Below, one piece after another: positions 16,750 through 24,236 of a stretch of 64,000 nucleotides of DNA. Origin of the DNA: JABJOR01 sp965603075 (lineage in GTDB: Bacteria; Pseudomonadota; Alphaproteobacteria; Rhodospirillales; Casp-alpha2). How positions within the stretch are numbered: position 1 is the stretch's first letter; each line of letters starts with the position of its first letter. The notes under the pieces are model-generated. The model saw only the letters and a program-made list of their open reading frames with translations. It had not been told where the DNA came from and searched no databases. Both the position numbers and the translations under genes were made by a program. The stretch is taken from the NCBI GenBank assembly GCA_965603075.1, contig CBFDBO010000001.1:248001-312000 (forward strand). Direction: 5' to 3'.

Positions 16750-17787
16750 ATGAATACTGATACTGCACCAGAAAAAGAAAATGCTGAGAGCTCTTCTTCT
16801 GAAGATGGCCCGGCAATACCCGAAACTATTCAATTAAAACATAAATTTTTTACTGTATCTGAAGATATCTATTTTCGGGCAGGAGAACGTGAAGACGAAT
16901 TTTATATGGTCACCCCTATCGAAGATCAGATGGTTGAATTGTCTCTTGGGGGTGTCAAAAAAGAATTAAAACTTAAACCTAACTCTCATGATGGTTTCAT
17001 GTTGGGCATGATTGAAAAATCATTAGCTTATGTACAACGTATTGCCATTGGCGACAAAATTCCCACTGAATTATTAAGTGGGAAAGCCTCATGGGAAGTG
17101 ACCGAAACTCACCGTATTGTAGCAAACAAACGTCTGACAATGCAGTTGGTTACCTGGCTTTTAGGCGAGGAAGAAGTCTTTACCGATAAAGAGCAACTCG
17201 ACATGGTTGCCGATGATCCGTCCAATAAAGCAAAAATCAATGACGCATTTGAAAACGCCGCAAAAGAACTTGGTATTCCGGTTGAAGAAAAAGAAAAAGT
17301 CATTGATCTGATCAATGAATTTGCTGAAGAACTTGCCTACATCGAGGCGCTGCGTGGTCAATTTTTAAGGCTTATGATTATTGATAGTCGCATTAAAGAA
17401 CTAAACAACATCTATATGAACGACAAACGAATGTTTGAGATTGTGAGCCGCGTAGATAGCTTAGCCCAAGGGGCCTTTGATCAATTTCGCGATGACTTCA
17501 AAATGATTGATCAGAACACCAAACACATCATCGATGTTTTGAAAAACATGCCAGACAAGATTAAGACCGTTCGTAAATTCAGAGATGCTATGCACAGCCG
17601 TTTTTGGGCGTGGCGTGAATTGATCGAAGAATGGGAATTGACGCCCGCAGGACGTTCTGTAAACGTTGAAAAGTTGACACAAGATACCTATCAGTTCCTT
17701 GCTCAGCGTTTCATGCCCCAAGACGAATGGAGTTTATTCTCTCAATTACAAGAAAGCACGCTTAAGGGTAATGAGAGTGTTTGGTAG
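16750..17787 (+). CDS. Conserved-looking hypothetical protein, acidic and mostly helical
   Basis: I do not recognise this 345-residue protein. It has an acidic, serine-rich N-terminal tail (about residues 1-27), a mixed segment to about 110, then a long charged helical region with heptad-like spacing (about 150-280). It ends with a tryptophan-rich stretch (SRFWAWRELIEEW). There is no signal peptide or membrane segment, so it should be cytoplasmic. It lies 76 bases after the M20 pair on the same strand and could be co-transcribed. Codon use looks like its neighbours. Confidence 0.75.
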   Translation: MNTDTAPEKENAESSSSEDGPAIPETIQLKHKFFTVSEDIYFRAGEREDEFYMVTPIEDQMVELSLGGVKKELKLKPNSHDGFMLGMIEKSLAYVQRIAIGDKIPTELLSGKASWEVTETHRIVANKRLTMQLVTWLLGEEEVFTDKEQLDMVADDPSNKAKINDAFENAAKELGIPVEEKEKVIDLINEFAEELAYIEALRGQFLRLMIIDSRIKELNNIYMNDKRMFEIVSRVDSLAQGAFDQFRDDFKMIDQNTKHIIDVLKNMPDKIKTVRKFRDAMHSRFWAWRELIEEWELTPAGRSVNVEKLTQDTYQFLAQRFMPQDEWSLFSQLQESTLKGNESVW

Positions 17788-17788
17788 C

Positions 17789-17825
17789 AACCTACCGACC
17801 TGTCGGTAGAAACCTACCGACCTGT
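17789..17825. repeat. Hairpin plus 15-bp direct repeat between convergent genes
   Basis: AACCTACCGACCTGT occurs at 17789-17803 and 17811-17825. The first copy continues into a hairpin CTACCGA-CCTG-TCGGTAG (17792-17809) just after the hypothetical gene. The second copy contains the stop codon of the convergent dehydrogenase gene. No T-run follows, so it is a weak terminator or a small duplicated repeat. Confidence 0.55.
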
Positions 17826-18770
17826 GGGGATAACTTCATATCCTCTTTCTTCGGGCTCATCATCGGTCATTTCAGCAGGAAACCCGGATGCCAGAACGTT
17901 AACGCCCGTTGCCTCTTCCAGTCGCTTGATGATATTAGGAGATAGCTCTCTGGGGCCATAACGCTCCATTCCGTCCTTGAAAATTTCAATTAATTTGGGT
18001 GACAATTCCAACGGAACATCATTCCGATCGGCAATATCTTGAAATAGACTGATATCTTTGACGACCAGGTCCATGGTGAAATTGATGTCGCGACTGCCGT
18101 TTAATATTATCTGTCCTTCTGTTTCATGCACAAAAGAGTTACCCGATGATATTTTAATGGCTTCATAGGTGGTGTTTAAATCCATCCCGGCTTTGGCGCA
18201 TGTTGCCATCGCTTCGCTGATGGCCACTAAATTGATTGTCGCAAGGTAATTTGTCATGACTTTCAGTACGGACGCTGTACCAATATCTCCCGTATGAAGG
18301 ACACGTCGTCCTAAGACCGTTAATATGGGTAACATTTTCTCAAAAGTCTCACGCTCGCAACCTGCAAAAATAGAAATATTGCCCGTTGCAGCACGATGAC
18401 ATCCTCCTGAAACGGGGCACTCGATCGGTTCCGCACCCGTGGCTTTTACAAGAGCGCCCAATCTTTTGACTTCTTGCTCATCCGTTGTACTCATTTCTGC
18501 CCATATCTTGCCTTCGCCCAGCCCTGCGATAAGACCATCCTCCCCTTCCAAAACGGCGGAACACGCTGCGGGAGACGGTAGACAGGTAATAACCACATCA
18601 ACAGTTTCAGCCATTTCTTTGGGCGAGTTGGCCCATTTTGCACCTTTGGCAATAAAAGGTTCGGCGGTTGATGGGTCTAAATCACGTACGGTGAGATCAA
18701 ATCCATTACGCAGAATGCTGCCACAAAGCTTTCCGCCCACATTACCTAAACCAATAAACCCAATTTTCAT
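17814..18770 (-). CDS. NAD(P)-dependent beta-hydroxyacid dehydrogenase (3-hydroxyisobutyrate dehydrogenase / GarR family)
   Basis: The start at MKIGFIGLGNVGG (318 residues) follows AAAGGT at 10 bases; an upstream in-frame start has no site. The N-terminal Rossmann motif GLGNVGG, the ITCLPSP turn, the substrate motif CPVSGGCHRAATGNISIF and a Lys in VLKVMTNYL are those of the beta-hydroxyacid dehydrogenase family, which oxidises 3-hydroxy acids or reduces tartronate semialdehyde in the cytoplasm. It is divergent from a TMADH-like flavoprotein gene, so the two may be co-regulated. The substrate is not evident. Confidence 0.86.
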   Translation of the reverse strand: MKIGFIGLGNVGGKLCGSILRNGFDLTVRDLDPSTAEPFIAKGAKWANSPKEMAETVDVVITCLPSPAACSAVLEGEDGLIAGLGEGKIWAEMSTTDEQEVKRLGALVKATGAEPIECPVSGGCHRAATGNISIFAGCERETFEKMLPILTVLGRRVLHTGDIGTASVLKVMTNYLATINLVAISEAMATCAKAGMDLNTTYEAIKISSGNSFVHETEGQIILNGSRDINFTMDLVVKDISLFQDIADRNDVPLELSPKLIEIFKDGMERYGPRELSPNIIKRLEEATGVNVLASGFPAEMTDDEPEERGYEVIPTGR

Positions 18771-18924
18771 TATACTGAGACCTTTGTTGAATGTGTATTG
18801 ATGGAATTTTCTCCGCAATTGAGCAAATAGCAAACAAACAATCTTGTCTCTATGGTCATATTTTTTTTGTGTACTCTTATGTCCTTAATAGACTAATCTG
18901 CATGAAATAATATTGGATAACCTA

Positions 18925-20889
18925 ATGACACATAATCAATACCCTCACCTGTTTTCGCCCTTTAAAGTCGGCAACCTTGAACTTAAGAACCGAATTTTAT
19001 CAACCGGCCATGAAACCCACTTAAACCATAAAGGTATCATTGGTGATGCTATGGTTGCCTACCATGAAGCCCGGGCGCGTGGCGGTGCGGGTTTGATCAT
19101 GACGGAAGTCGCGTTGGTTCACCCCGGAGCCGTTTTTGTGGCGGATCCCATCCGGGTGGATACAGATGACTGCATCCCCGGTTACAAGCGCCTCGCCGAT
19201 ACATTGCACGGTTATGATTGTGGATTGATCGCTCAATTGTTCCATCCGGGCCGAGAAATTGTTGCCTCAGAGGATGGCACAGCCCCTGTTTCTTATAGTG
19301 CGTCCGCCACCCCGAACGAGCGTTTTCATGTTGTCCCGCGCCCTATGCCCACATGGTTGGTGGAAGAGATCATCGAGTATTATGGCAATGCGGGACAACG
19401 TATGAAACAAGCTGGCGTCGACGGTGTTGAAATTGTTGGCTCCCATGGTTATCTACCCGCACAATTCTTGAATCCCAACGTTAATGTACGCGATGATCAA
19501 TACGGTGGCAGCCTTGAAAATCGTCTGCGGTTTGTGCGTGAGACCGCCGCTAATATTCGCGCGAAAGCGGGTAACGACTTCGTCATCGGTATGCGTTTAT
19601 CGGGTAATGAAATGAGCTTTGATGGCCTCGATATAGATGAAATGACCGAGATCTGCACACAATTAGCCGCAGATGGTGTATTGGATTATTTAAGCGTTGT
19701 TGCAGGTTCTTCCTCTACATTATCAGGTTCCGTTCATATCGTCCCGCAAATGGCCATGGATACTGGGTACACCGCCCCCTTTGCAGCTTCGATCAAAGCA
19801 AAAACGGACATCCCGGTGTTTGTAACAGGCCGCATAAACCAACCTCAGATCGCCGAAGAGATTATTGCCAGCGGACAAGCGGATGTTTGCGGCATGACCC
19901 GCGCCATGATCTGTGATCCAGAAATAGCCAATAAGGCCCGTACAGGGCGTTCAGATGATATCCGTGCCTGTATTGGCTGCAACCAAGCTTGTATTGGTCA
20001 CTTCCATGATGGCTACCCTATTTCGTGTATTCAAAATCCGGTATCGGGTCGCGAACTTAAATACGGTGTAACCAATCCCACCGAGAATAGTAAATCCGTG
20101 TTAATCATCGGCGGCGGTCCGGCTGGTATGAAGGCCGCTGTAATCGCGGCGCAGCGTGGCCATACGGTTTCGCTACATGAACGAAACGCACAACTCGGCG
20201 GACAAGTCTTGTTGGCCCAGTTGTTACCGACACGCTCAGAATTTGGGGGTGCCATCACAAACCTTGAGCACGAAATGAAGGAAGCGGGGGTCAGTGTACA
20301 TTTAAACAGTGACATCGATCTAGCTGCGATCAGCACAATAAATCCTGACGCTGTGGTTCTCGCAACCGGCGCTACCCCGCGTCGCCCTGCTTTTGATGGG
20401 GACGATACGGCCCACGTGGTTGATGCGTGGCAAGTTCTTCGTAATGAAGTTAACGTGGGCGGGTCCGTGGTGGTCGCCGACTGGCGCGCTGATTGGATCG
20501 GGATTGGGATAGCTGAAAAATTAGCCCAAGAAGGTTGCCGTGTTCGACTGGCCATCAACGGTTACATGCCCGGCCAGACAATCCAAATGTATGTCAGGGA
20601 TTCAGCCATTGGACGTTTACATAGTCTGGGGGTCGAGATGATCCCTTATGTTCGACTATTTGGTGCCGATGAAGATAGTGTTTATTTACAACACACAATG
20701 AACGGCGAACCCGTTATCTGTGAAAATGTGGATACGCTGGTCTTATGTCAGGGCCATACCCCCGATAATCCATTTGAAGAGGATTTGCGGCGCATGGGGC
20801 TTGAAGTCCATCTGGCTGGTGATTGCCTTGCACCGCGCACAGCCGAAGAAGCCATCTTTGAAGGCTTCAAAGTTGGGATCAGTCTCTAA
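18925..20889 (+). CDS. TMADH/DgcA-like FMN, [4Fe-4S], FAD oxidoreductase (methylated-amine demethylase candidate)
   Basis: This 654-residue protein combines an N-terminal old-yellow-enzyme barrel (LFSPFKVGNLELKNRILSTG; SHGYLPAQFLNPNVNVRDDQ), a cluster motif with Cys spacing C-x2-C-x3-C-x11-C starting CIGCNQAC (about residue 348), and a C-terminal nucleotide-binding half beginning VLIIGGGPAGMKAAVIAAQRG. This is the layout of trimethylamine dehydrogenase, dimethylglycine demethylase DgcA, N-methylproline demethylase and 2,4-dienoyl-CoA reductase. Nearby MttB and metF genes favour an N-methyl substrate. The ATG at 18925 is preferred over a TTG 12 bases earlier. Confidence 0.85.
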   Translation: MTHNQYPHLFSPFKVGNLELKNRILSTGHETHLNHKGIIGDAMVAYHEARARGGAGLIMTEVALVHPGAVFVADPIRVDTDDCIPGYKRLADTLHGYDCGLIAQLFHPGREIVASEDGTAPVSYSASATPNERFHVVPRPMPTWLVEEIIEYYGNAGQRMKQAGVDGVEIVGSHGYLPAQFLNPNVNVRDDQYGGSLENRLRFVRETAANIRAKAGNDFVIGMRLSGNEMSFDGLDIDEMTEICTQLAADGVLDYLSVVAGSSSTLSGSVHIVPQMAMDTGYTAPFAASIKAKTDIPVFVTGRINQPQIAEEIIASGQADVCGMTRAMICDPEIANKARTGRSDDIRACIGCNQACIGHFHDGYPISCIQNPVSGRELKYGVTNPTENSKSVLIIGGGPAGMKAAVIAAQRGHTVSLHERNAQLGGQVLLAQLLPTRSEFGGAITNLEHEMKEAGVSVHLNSDIDLAAISTINPDAVVLATGATPRRPAFDGDDTAHVVDAWQVLRNEVNVGGSVVVADWRADWIGIGIAEKLAQEGCRVRLAINGYMPGQTIQMYVRDSAIGRLHSLGVEMIPYVRLFGADEDSVYLQHTMNGEPVICENVDTLVLCQGHTPDNPFEEDLRRMGLEVHLAGDCLAPRTAEEAIFEGFKVGISL

Positions 20890-20913
20890 AGGCCGTTTAA
20901 TTATTTTATTTTG

Positions 20914-21138
20914 TTATTTAGAGCCGTTTTTTGCGTGGGTGTGATGGTGATCGTCTGAATGCTCAAACAGAGGCAGCACCCCACGACCAACAAAATAACC
21001 TATTAACGCACCAACCATTAACAATAAAACGCTCGTATTAAAGGGTTCGTCCCCAATTCGAATGGTAATCATTCCACCCGCTAGATAACCGATCGCACCA
21101 AAAATGGCGGTGACGATAAATTGAATAATAAAAGGCAT
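20914..21138 (-). CDS. Small two-helix membrane protein with histidine-rich tail
   Basis: The start MPFIIQ is set by a good AAGGAG site 9 bases upstream, giving 74 residues. Two hydrophobic segments (about 3-24 and 33-53), the first glycine-rich (FGAIGYLAGGM), are followed by a soluble tail with a histidine cluster (HSDDHHHTH). The tail could bind metal. I do not recognise a named family. It is convergent with the flavoprotein gene 24 bases away. Confidence 0.65.
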   Translation of the reverse strand: MPFIIQFIVTAIFGAIGYLAGGMITIRIGDEPFNTSVLLLMVGALIGYFVGRGVLPLFEHSDDHHHTHAKNGSK

Positions 21139-21450
21139 AGCACAATACTCCTTGCTGTTGATCATCATCAACTAACAACAGCTGAAACTGGCTTCCGTTG
21201 GCATTCCATGCAGTACGATGACGGGTTGCACACAGGCAAAATACCAAACTTCAATAGATCTCAAATTTGCTCCCAATAGACCTTAAAATAGACCTCGGAG
21301 AAGCAGGATATGTTTCATCCTGCGAAAACTGTAATTCACGGATATGTATAAATCGTTATAACAATCAATTTTTAAATAACTATATAAATATATGTTGATA
21401 TAGTTATTTAATATGATAATGTGCATAAATTATAAAAATGGATCGAAAAA
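21139..21450. other. Regulatory intergenic region upstream of the ArsR-methyltransferase gene
   Basis: This divergent 312-base region holds a palindrome GTTGAT-CATC-ATCAAC at 21157-21172 directly upstream of the small gene's ribosome-binding site. ATAGAYCT occurs three times (21254, 21276, 21288). A 7-bp hairpin lies at 21303-21323 (GCAGGAT/ATCCTGC), and the 13-bp operator-like repeat at 21373-21410 is listed separately. I could not match it to a known riboswitch. Confidence 0.5.
21373..21410. promoter_or_regulatory. 13-bp perfect inverted repeat, candidate ArsR operator
   Basis: TAAATAACTATAT at 21373-21385 and its exact reverse complement at 21398-21410 are separated by 12 bases. They sit 40 bases before the regulator's start. 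AT-rich dyads at this position are typical ArsR/SmtB operators, so autoregulation of the arsR-metF transcript is likely. Confidence 0.6.
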
Positions 21451-22410
21451 TTGGCAAAAAATTTAGAAACTCTGCTGGACGTTTTAAAGGCTATTGGCGA
21501 GCCAACCCGCCTTCGTATTCTAGCGCTTTGTTTGAATGGAGAGCTAAGTGTTAATGAGCTTTGTGAAATCTTAGGGCAAAGCCAACCCCGTACCTCCCGG
21601 CATTTAAAATTACTTGTAGACGCACAGATCCTCGAAAAAATACCTGAAGGTAACTCAATCTTCCACCGCTTATCACAAACCTCAAAGGGCAGCGATATCG
21701 CCAAACACATCGCCACCTTAATCCCCGCCGATGATGAGGAATTACTTCAAGATCAAAAACGTCTTGAAAAGATCAAAATGGAACGGGCCGCAATAGCCTC
21801 ACGGTATTTTGAATTAAATGCCTCTAATTGGAATACGATGCGGACGCTTCATATTGATGAAGCGGAAGTTGAAAAAGCAATCACCACCTTAATTCCGCCC
21901 TCCCAAGTCGGCACCTTATTAGACGTTGGTACAGGCACAGGTCGTATCCTTGAGATTTACGGCCCCCATACCACCAGCAGTGAAGGGATCGATCAATCGC
22001 GCCCCATGCTCTCATTGGCACGAACAACCATCGAGCAAAACAAAATACCCAATTGCCGGGTTCGTCAGGGTGATATGTACAATCTACCCTATTCAGCGGG
22101 CAGCTTTGATACAATTTTATTTCATCAAGTCCTTCATTTTGCCGACGATCCCGCACAAGCCATATCCGAAGCGGCGCGCGCCCTATTACCCGGCGGTAAA
22201 ATTCTAATCGTTGATTTTGCACCCCATACAATTGAGAGCTTGCGAAAAGCCCATGCCCACAGACGGTTGGGTTTTTCGGAACAAGAAATAAACGATCTGT
22301 TTAAAGCCAGTGATCTTATCCCCCACCCAACACAGCATTTAGAAGGTGATCCACTAACGGTTTCGCTTTGGCTTGCTCAATCTGCCCCCTCTACTGGAGC
22401 CCCCTTATGA
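21451..22410 (+). CDS. ArsR-family regulator fused to a SAM-dependent methyltransferase domain
   Basis: This 319-residue protein joins an N-terminal winged-helix ArsR domain (about 1-95, with LKAIGEPTRLRILALC and LGQSQPRTSRHLKLL) to a class I methyltransferase domain (about 140-300, motif I LLDVGTGTGRILEIYG). The start appears to be TTG: the nearest ATG is out of frame and an in-frame stop lies just upstream. Its stop codon overlaps the metF start (ATGA), implying translational coupling. Such ArsR-methyltransferase proteins occur next to metF in alphaproteobacteria. SAM or SAH sensing is a reasonable inference, but the methyl acceptor, if any, is unknown. Confidence 0.85.
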   Translation: MAKNLETLLDVLKAIGEPTRLRILALCLNGELSVNELCEILGQSQPRTSRHLKLLVDAQILEKIPEGNSIFHRLSQTSKGSDIAKHIATLIPADDEELLQDQKRLEKIKMERAAIASRYFELNASNWNTMRTLHIDEAEVEKAITTLIPPSQVGTLLDVGTGTGRILEIYGPHTTSSEGIDQSRPMLSLARTTIEQNKIPNCRVRQGDMYNLPYSAGSFDTILFHQVLHFADDPAQAISEAARALLPGGKILIVDFAPHTIESLRKAHAHRRLGFSEQEINDLFKASDLIPHPTQHLEGDPLTVSLWLAQSAPSTGAPL

Positions 22411-23369
22411 TCCACGACAATTCACCATCTACACCCCACCCCATACAAAACGTTACCTCCCGTGGATTACCGCCCGCTCATCAAATGGCCATTGCAACGC
22501 CGCTTCCAAAAGACGTGAAAGTATCATTTGAGTTTTTCCCACCAACACTGGGCACTGGTTCCGGACCGTTTTGGGGGGCCGTAGAACGTTTATTGCCGCT
22601 TGATCCAGACTTTATTTCTATCACGTACGGCGCGGGTGGAACGTCCCAGGACCGTACCTTGGATACCGCGTCATCCCTCTTACGGGGCTCAAGCACCGAT
22701 GTGGCAATGCATTTGACGTGCGCGGGTGCGACACGGGAAGAAATTGACAAAACCGTGAAGAAATTCCAAAGCAACGGCGGCAAACATATTCTTGCATTGC
22801 GAGGCGATCCGCCAAAAGGGTCTCATCATTATGAACCAACTCCCGGTGGTTATGATTATGCCGTCGATCTGGTTGCGGGTTTAAGTAAACTGGGTGATTT
22901 TGATATCAGCGTTGCAGCCTATCCCGAGGCCCACCCTGAATCATTAACCGCCAAAACCGATATGGATAATTTAAAAGCCAAAATTGATGCGGGAGCCAAT
23001 CGCGCTATTACGCAATTTTTCTTCGATACCGATGTGTTTATGCGCTTTCTTGAAAATGCTCGTAAAGCAGGGATATCAGCACCAATCATTCCTGGTATTC
23101 TTCCCATCACCAATTACAAAAGCATCAAAAGCTTTGCAAAACGATGTGGGGCAAATGTTCCCAAATGGATGGATGATCTATTTGAAGGTCTAGAGGGTGA
23201 CCAACAATCAAGCCGCTTGGTCGCGGCCTCGGTTGCCGCAGAACAATGTCGGGCACTTTACGCCCAAGGCGTCGAAAACTTTCATTTTTATACACTCAAT
23301 CAAGCCGATTTATGTTATGCCATATGTCATATGCTCGGCGTACGGCCCGCCAAAACAAATTTGGAATAA
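22407..23369 (+). CDS. metF: 5,10-methylenetetrahydrofolate reductase
   Basis: This 320-residue FAD enzyme reduces methylene-THF to methyl-THF for methionine synthesis, or runs in reverse during methyl-group catabolism. FEFFPPTLGTG near the start, SITYGAGGTSQDRTL, ILALRGDPPKG and AAYPEAHPES are the expected MetF motifs. The ATG overlaps the upstream stop as ATGA. The first 45 residues are a hydrophilic extension before the barrel. It probably forms one transcript with the ArsR-methyltransferase gene, and perhaps with the dioxygenase gene 12 bases downstream. Confidence 0.93.
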   Translation: MIHDNSPSTPHPIQNVTSRGLPPAHQMAIATPLPKDVKVSFEFFPPTLGTGSGPFWGAVERLLPLDPDFISITYGAGGTSQDRTLDTASSLLRGSSTDVAMHLTCAGATREEIDKTVKKFQSNGGKHILALRGDPPKGSHHYEPTPGGYDYAVDLVAGLSKLGDFDISVAAYPEAHPESLTAKTDMDNLKAKIDAGANRAITQFFFDTDVFMRFLENARKAGISAPIIPGILPITNYKSIKSFAKRCGANVPKWMDDLFEGLEGDQQSSRLVAASVAAEQCRALYAQGVENFHFYTLNQADLCYAICHMLGVRPAKTNLE

Positions 23370-23381
23370 AGGTTATGATTG

Positions 23382-24236
23382 ATGGCTCTACCGAATTTTA
23401 CAAAAATAGATGTAACTCCCGTATCAGCCGCCCTTGGGGCTGAAATCTCTGGTGTTGATTTAAACTCTTTAAATGACGAGATGTTCAGTGAAATCAAACG
23501 GGCTTTTGATCTCTATTCTGTGATCTTTTTCAGAGACCAGAACTTAACGCCTGAAAACCACATCGCCTTTGCAGAACGCTGGAGCACCATAAACGTCAAT
23601 CGGTTCTTCAAACCCATGAATGACTACCCCATGATTGCGCAGGTCATTAAAGAGCCCGATCAAATTGATAACATTGGCAGCGGTTGGCACACCGATCATT
23701 CCTACGATCAAATCCCCGCCATGGGCTCTATTCTTTACGGCAGTGTCATTCCAGAACTAGGCGGTGATACACACTTTTCCAGTATGTATAAAGCCTACGA
23801 CGCGCTCTCGCCGGGGATGCAAAAAACCTTGGAGGGAATGCAGGCTTGGCATTCTAGCCGGCATGTATTTGGTGCCGCCAGATCAGATACAGAATCAAGC
23901 ATAGACGGCAGGTTAGAGAACCCTAATCTCGCCACGCAAGATGCCTTACATCCCGTTATCATTACCCATCCAGAAACAGGGCGCAAAGCGCTCTATGTAA
24001 ATAAGGATTTCACTGTCAAATTTGATGGCTGGACCACAGAGGAATCTCAGCCGTTATTGGATTATTTATATGACCACGGATCAAAACCAGAATTCACCTG
24101 TCGTTTCCAATGGCAAAAAGACTCTGTTGCTTTTTGGGATAACCGCTGCACATGGCACTACGCCGCTAATGATTATCATGGTCATCGCCGGATCATGCAT
24201 CGCATTACATTAGAGGGTACTGCTTTATCCGCTTAA
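23382..24236 (+). CDS. TauD/TfdA family Fe(II)/2-oxoglutarate dioxygenase
   Basis: This 284-residue protein has the facial triad of the TauD family: WHTDHSY (HxD) and the distal histidine in DNRCTWHYAAND, with the 2-oxoglutarate-binding Arg in RIMHRITLEG. Members hydroxylate taurine, alkylsulfates, aryloxyacids or related compounds with 2-oxoglutarate and O2. The start ATG follows AAAGG. It directly follows metF, and its last 4 bases overlap the convergent MttB-family gene. The methyl-metabolism neighbourhood suggests an N-methyl or sulfonate substrate, without proof. Confidence 0.85.
   Translation: MALPNFTKIDVTPVSAALGAEISGVDLNSLNDEMFSEIKRAFDLYSVIFFRDQNLTPENHIAFAERWSTINVNRFFKPMNDYPMIAQVIKEPDQIDNIGSGWHTDHSYDQIPAMGSILYGSVIPELGGDTHFSSMYKAYDALSPGMQKTLEGMQAWHSSRHVFGAARSDTESSIDGRLENPNLATQDALHPVIITHPETGRKALYVNKDFTVKFDGWTTEESQPLLDYLYDHGSKPEFTCRFQWQKDSVAFWDNRCTWHYAANDYHGHRRIMHRITLEGTALSA

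Noticed and set aside
20031..20558. Minus-strand frame of 175 codons inside the flavoprotein gene
   Set aside because: The sense strand encodes conserved nucleotide-binding motifs through this stretch; the antisense product resembles no family.
21303..21323. Riboswitch or terminator upstream of the ArsR-methyltransferase gene
   Set aside because: A single 7-bp hairpin without a T-run or recognisable conserved core; not enough to name a class.
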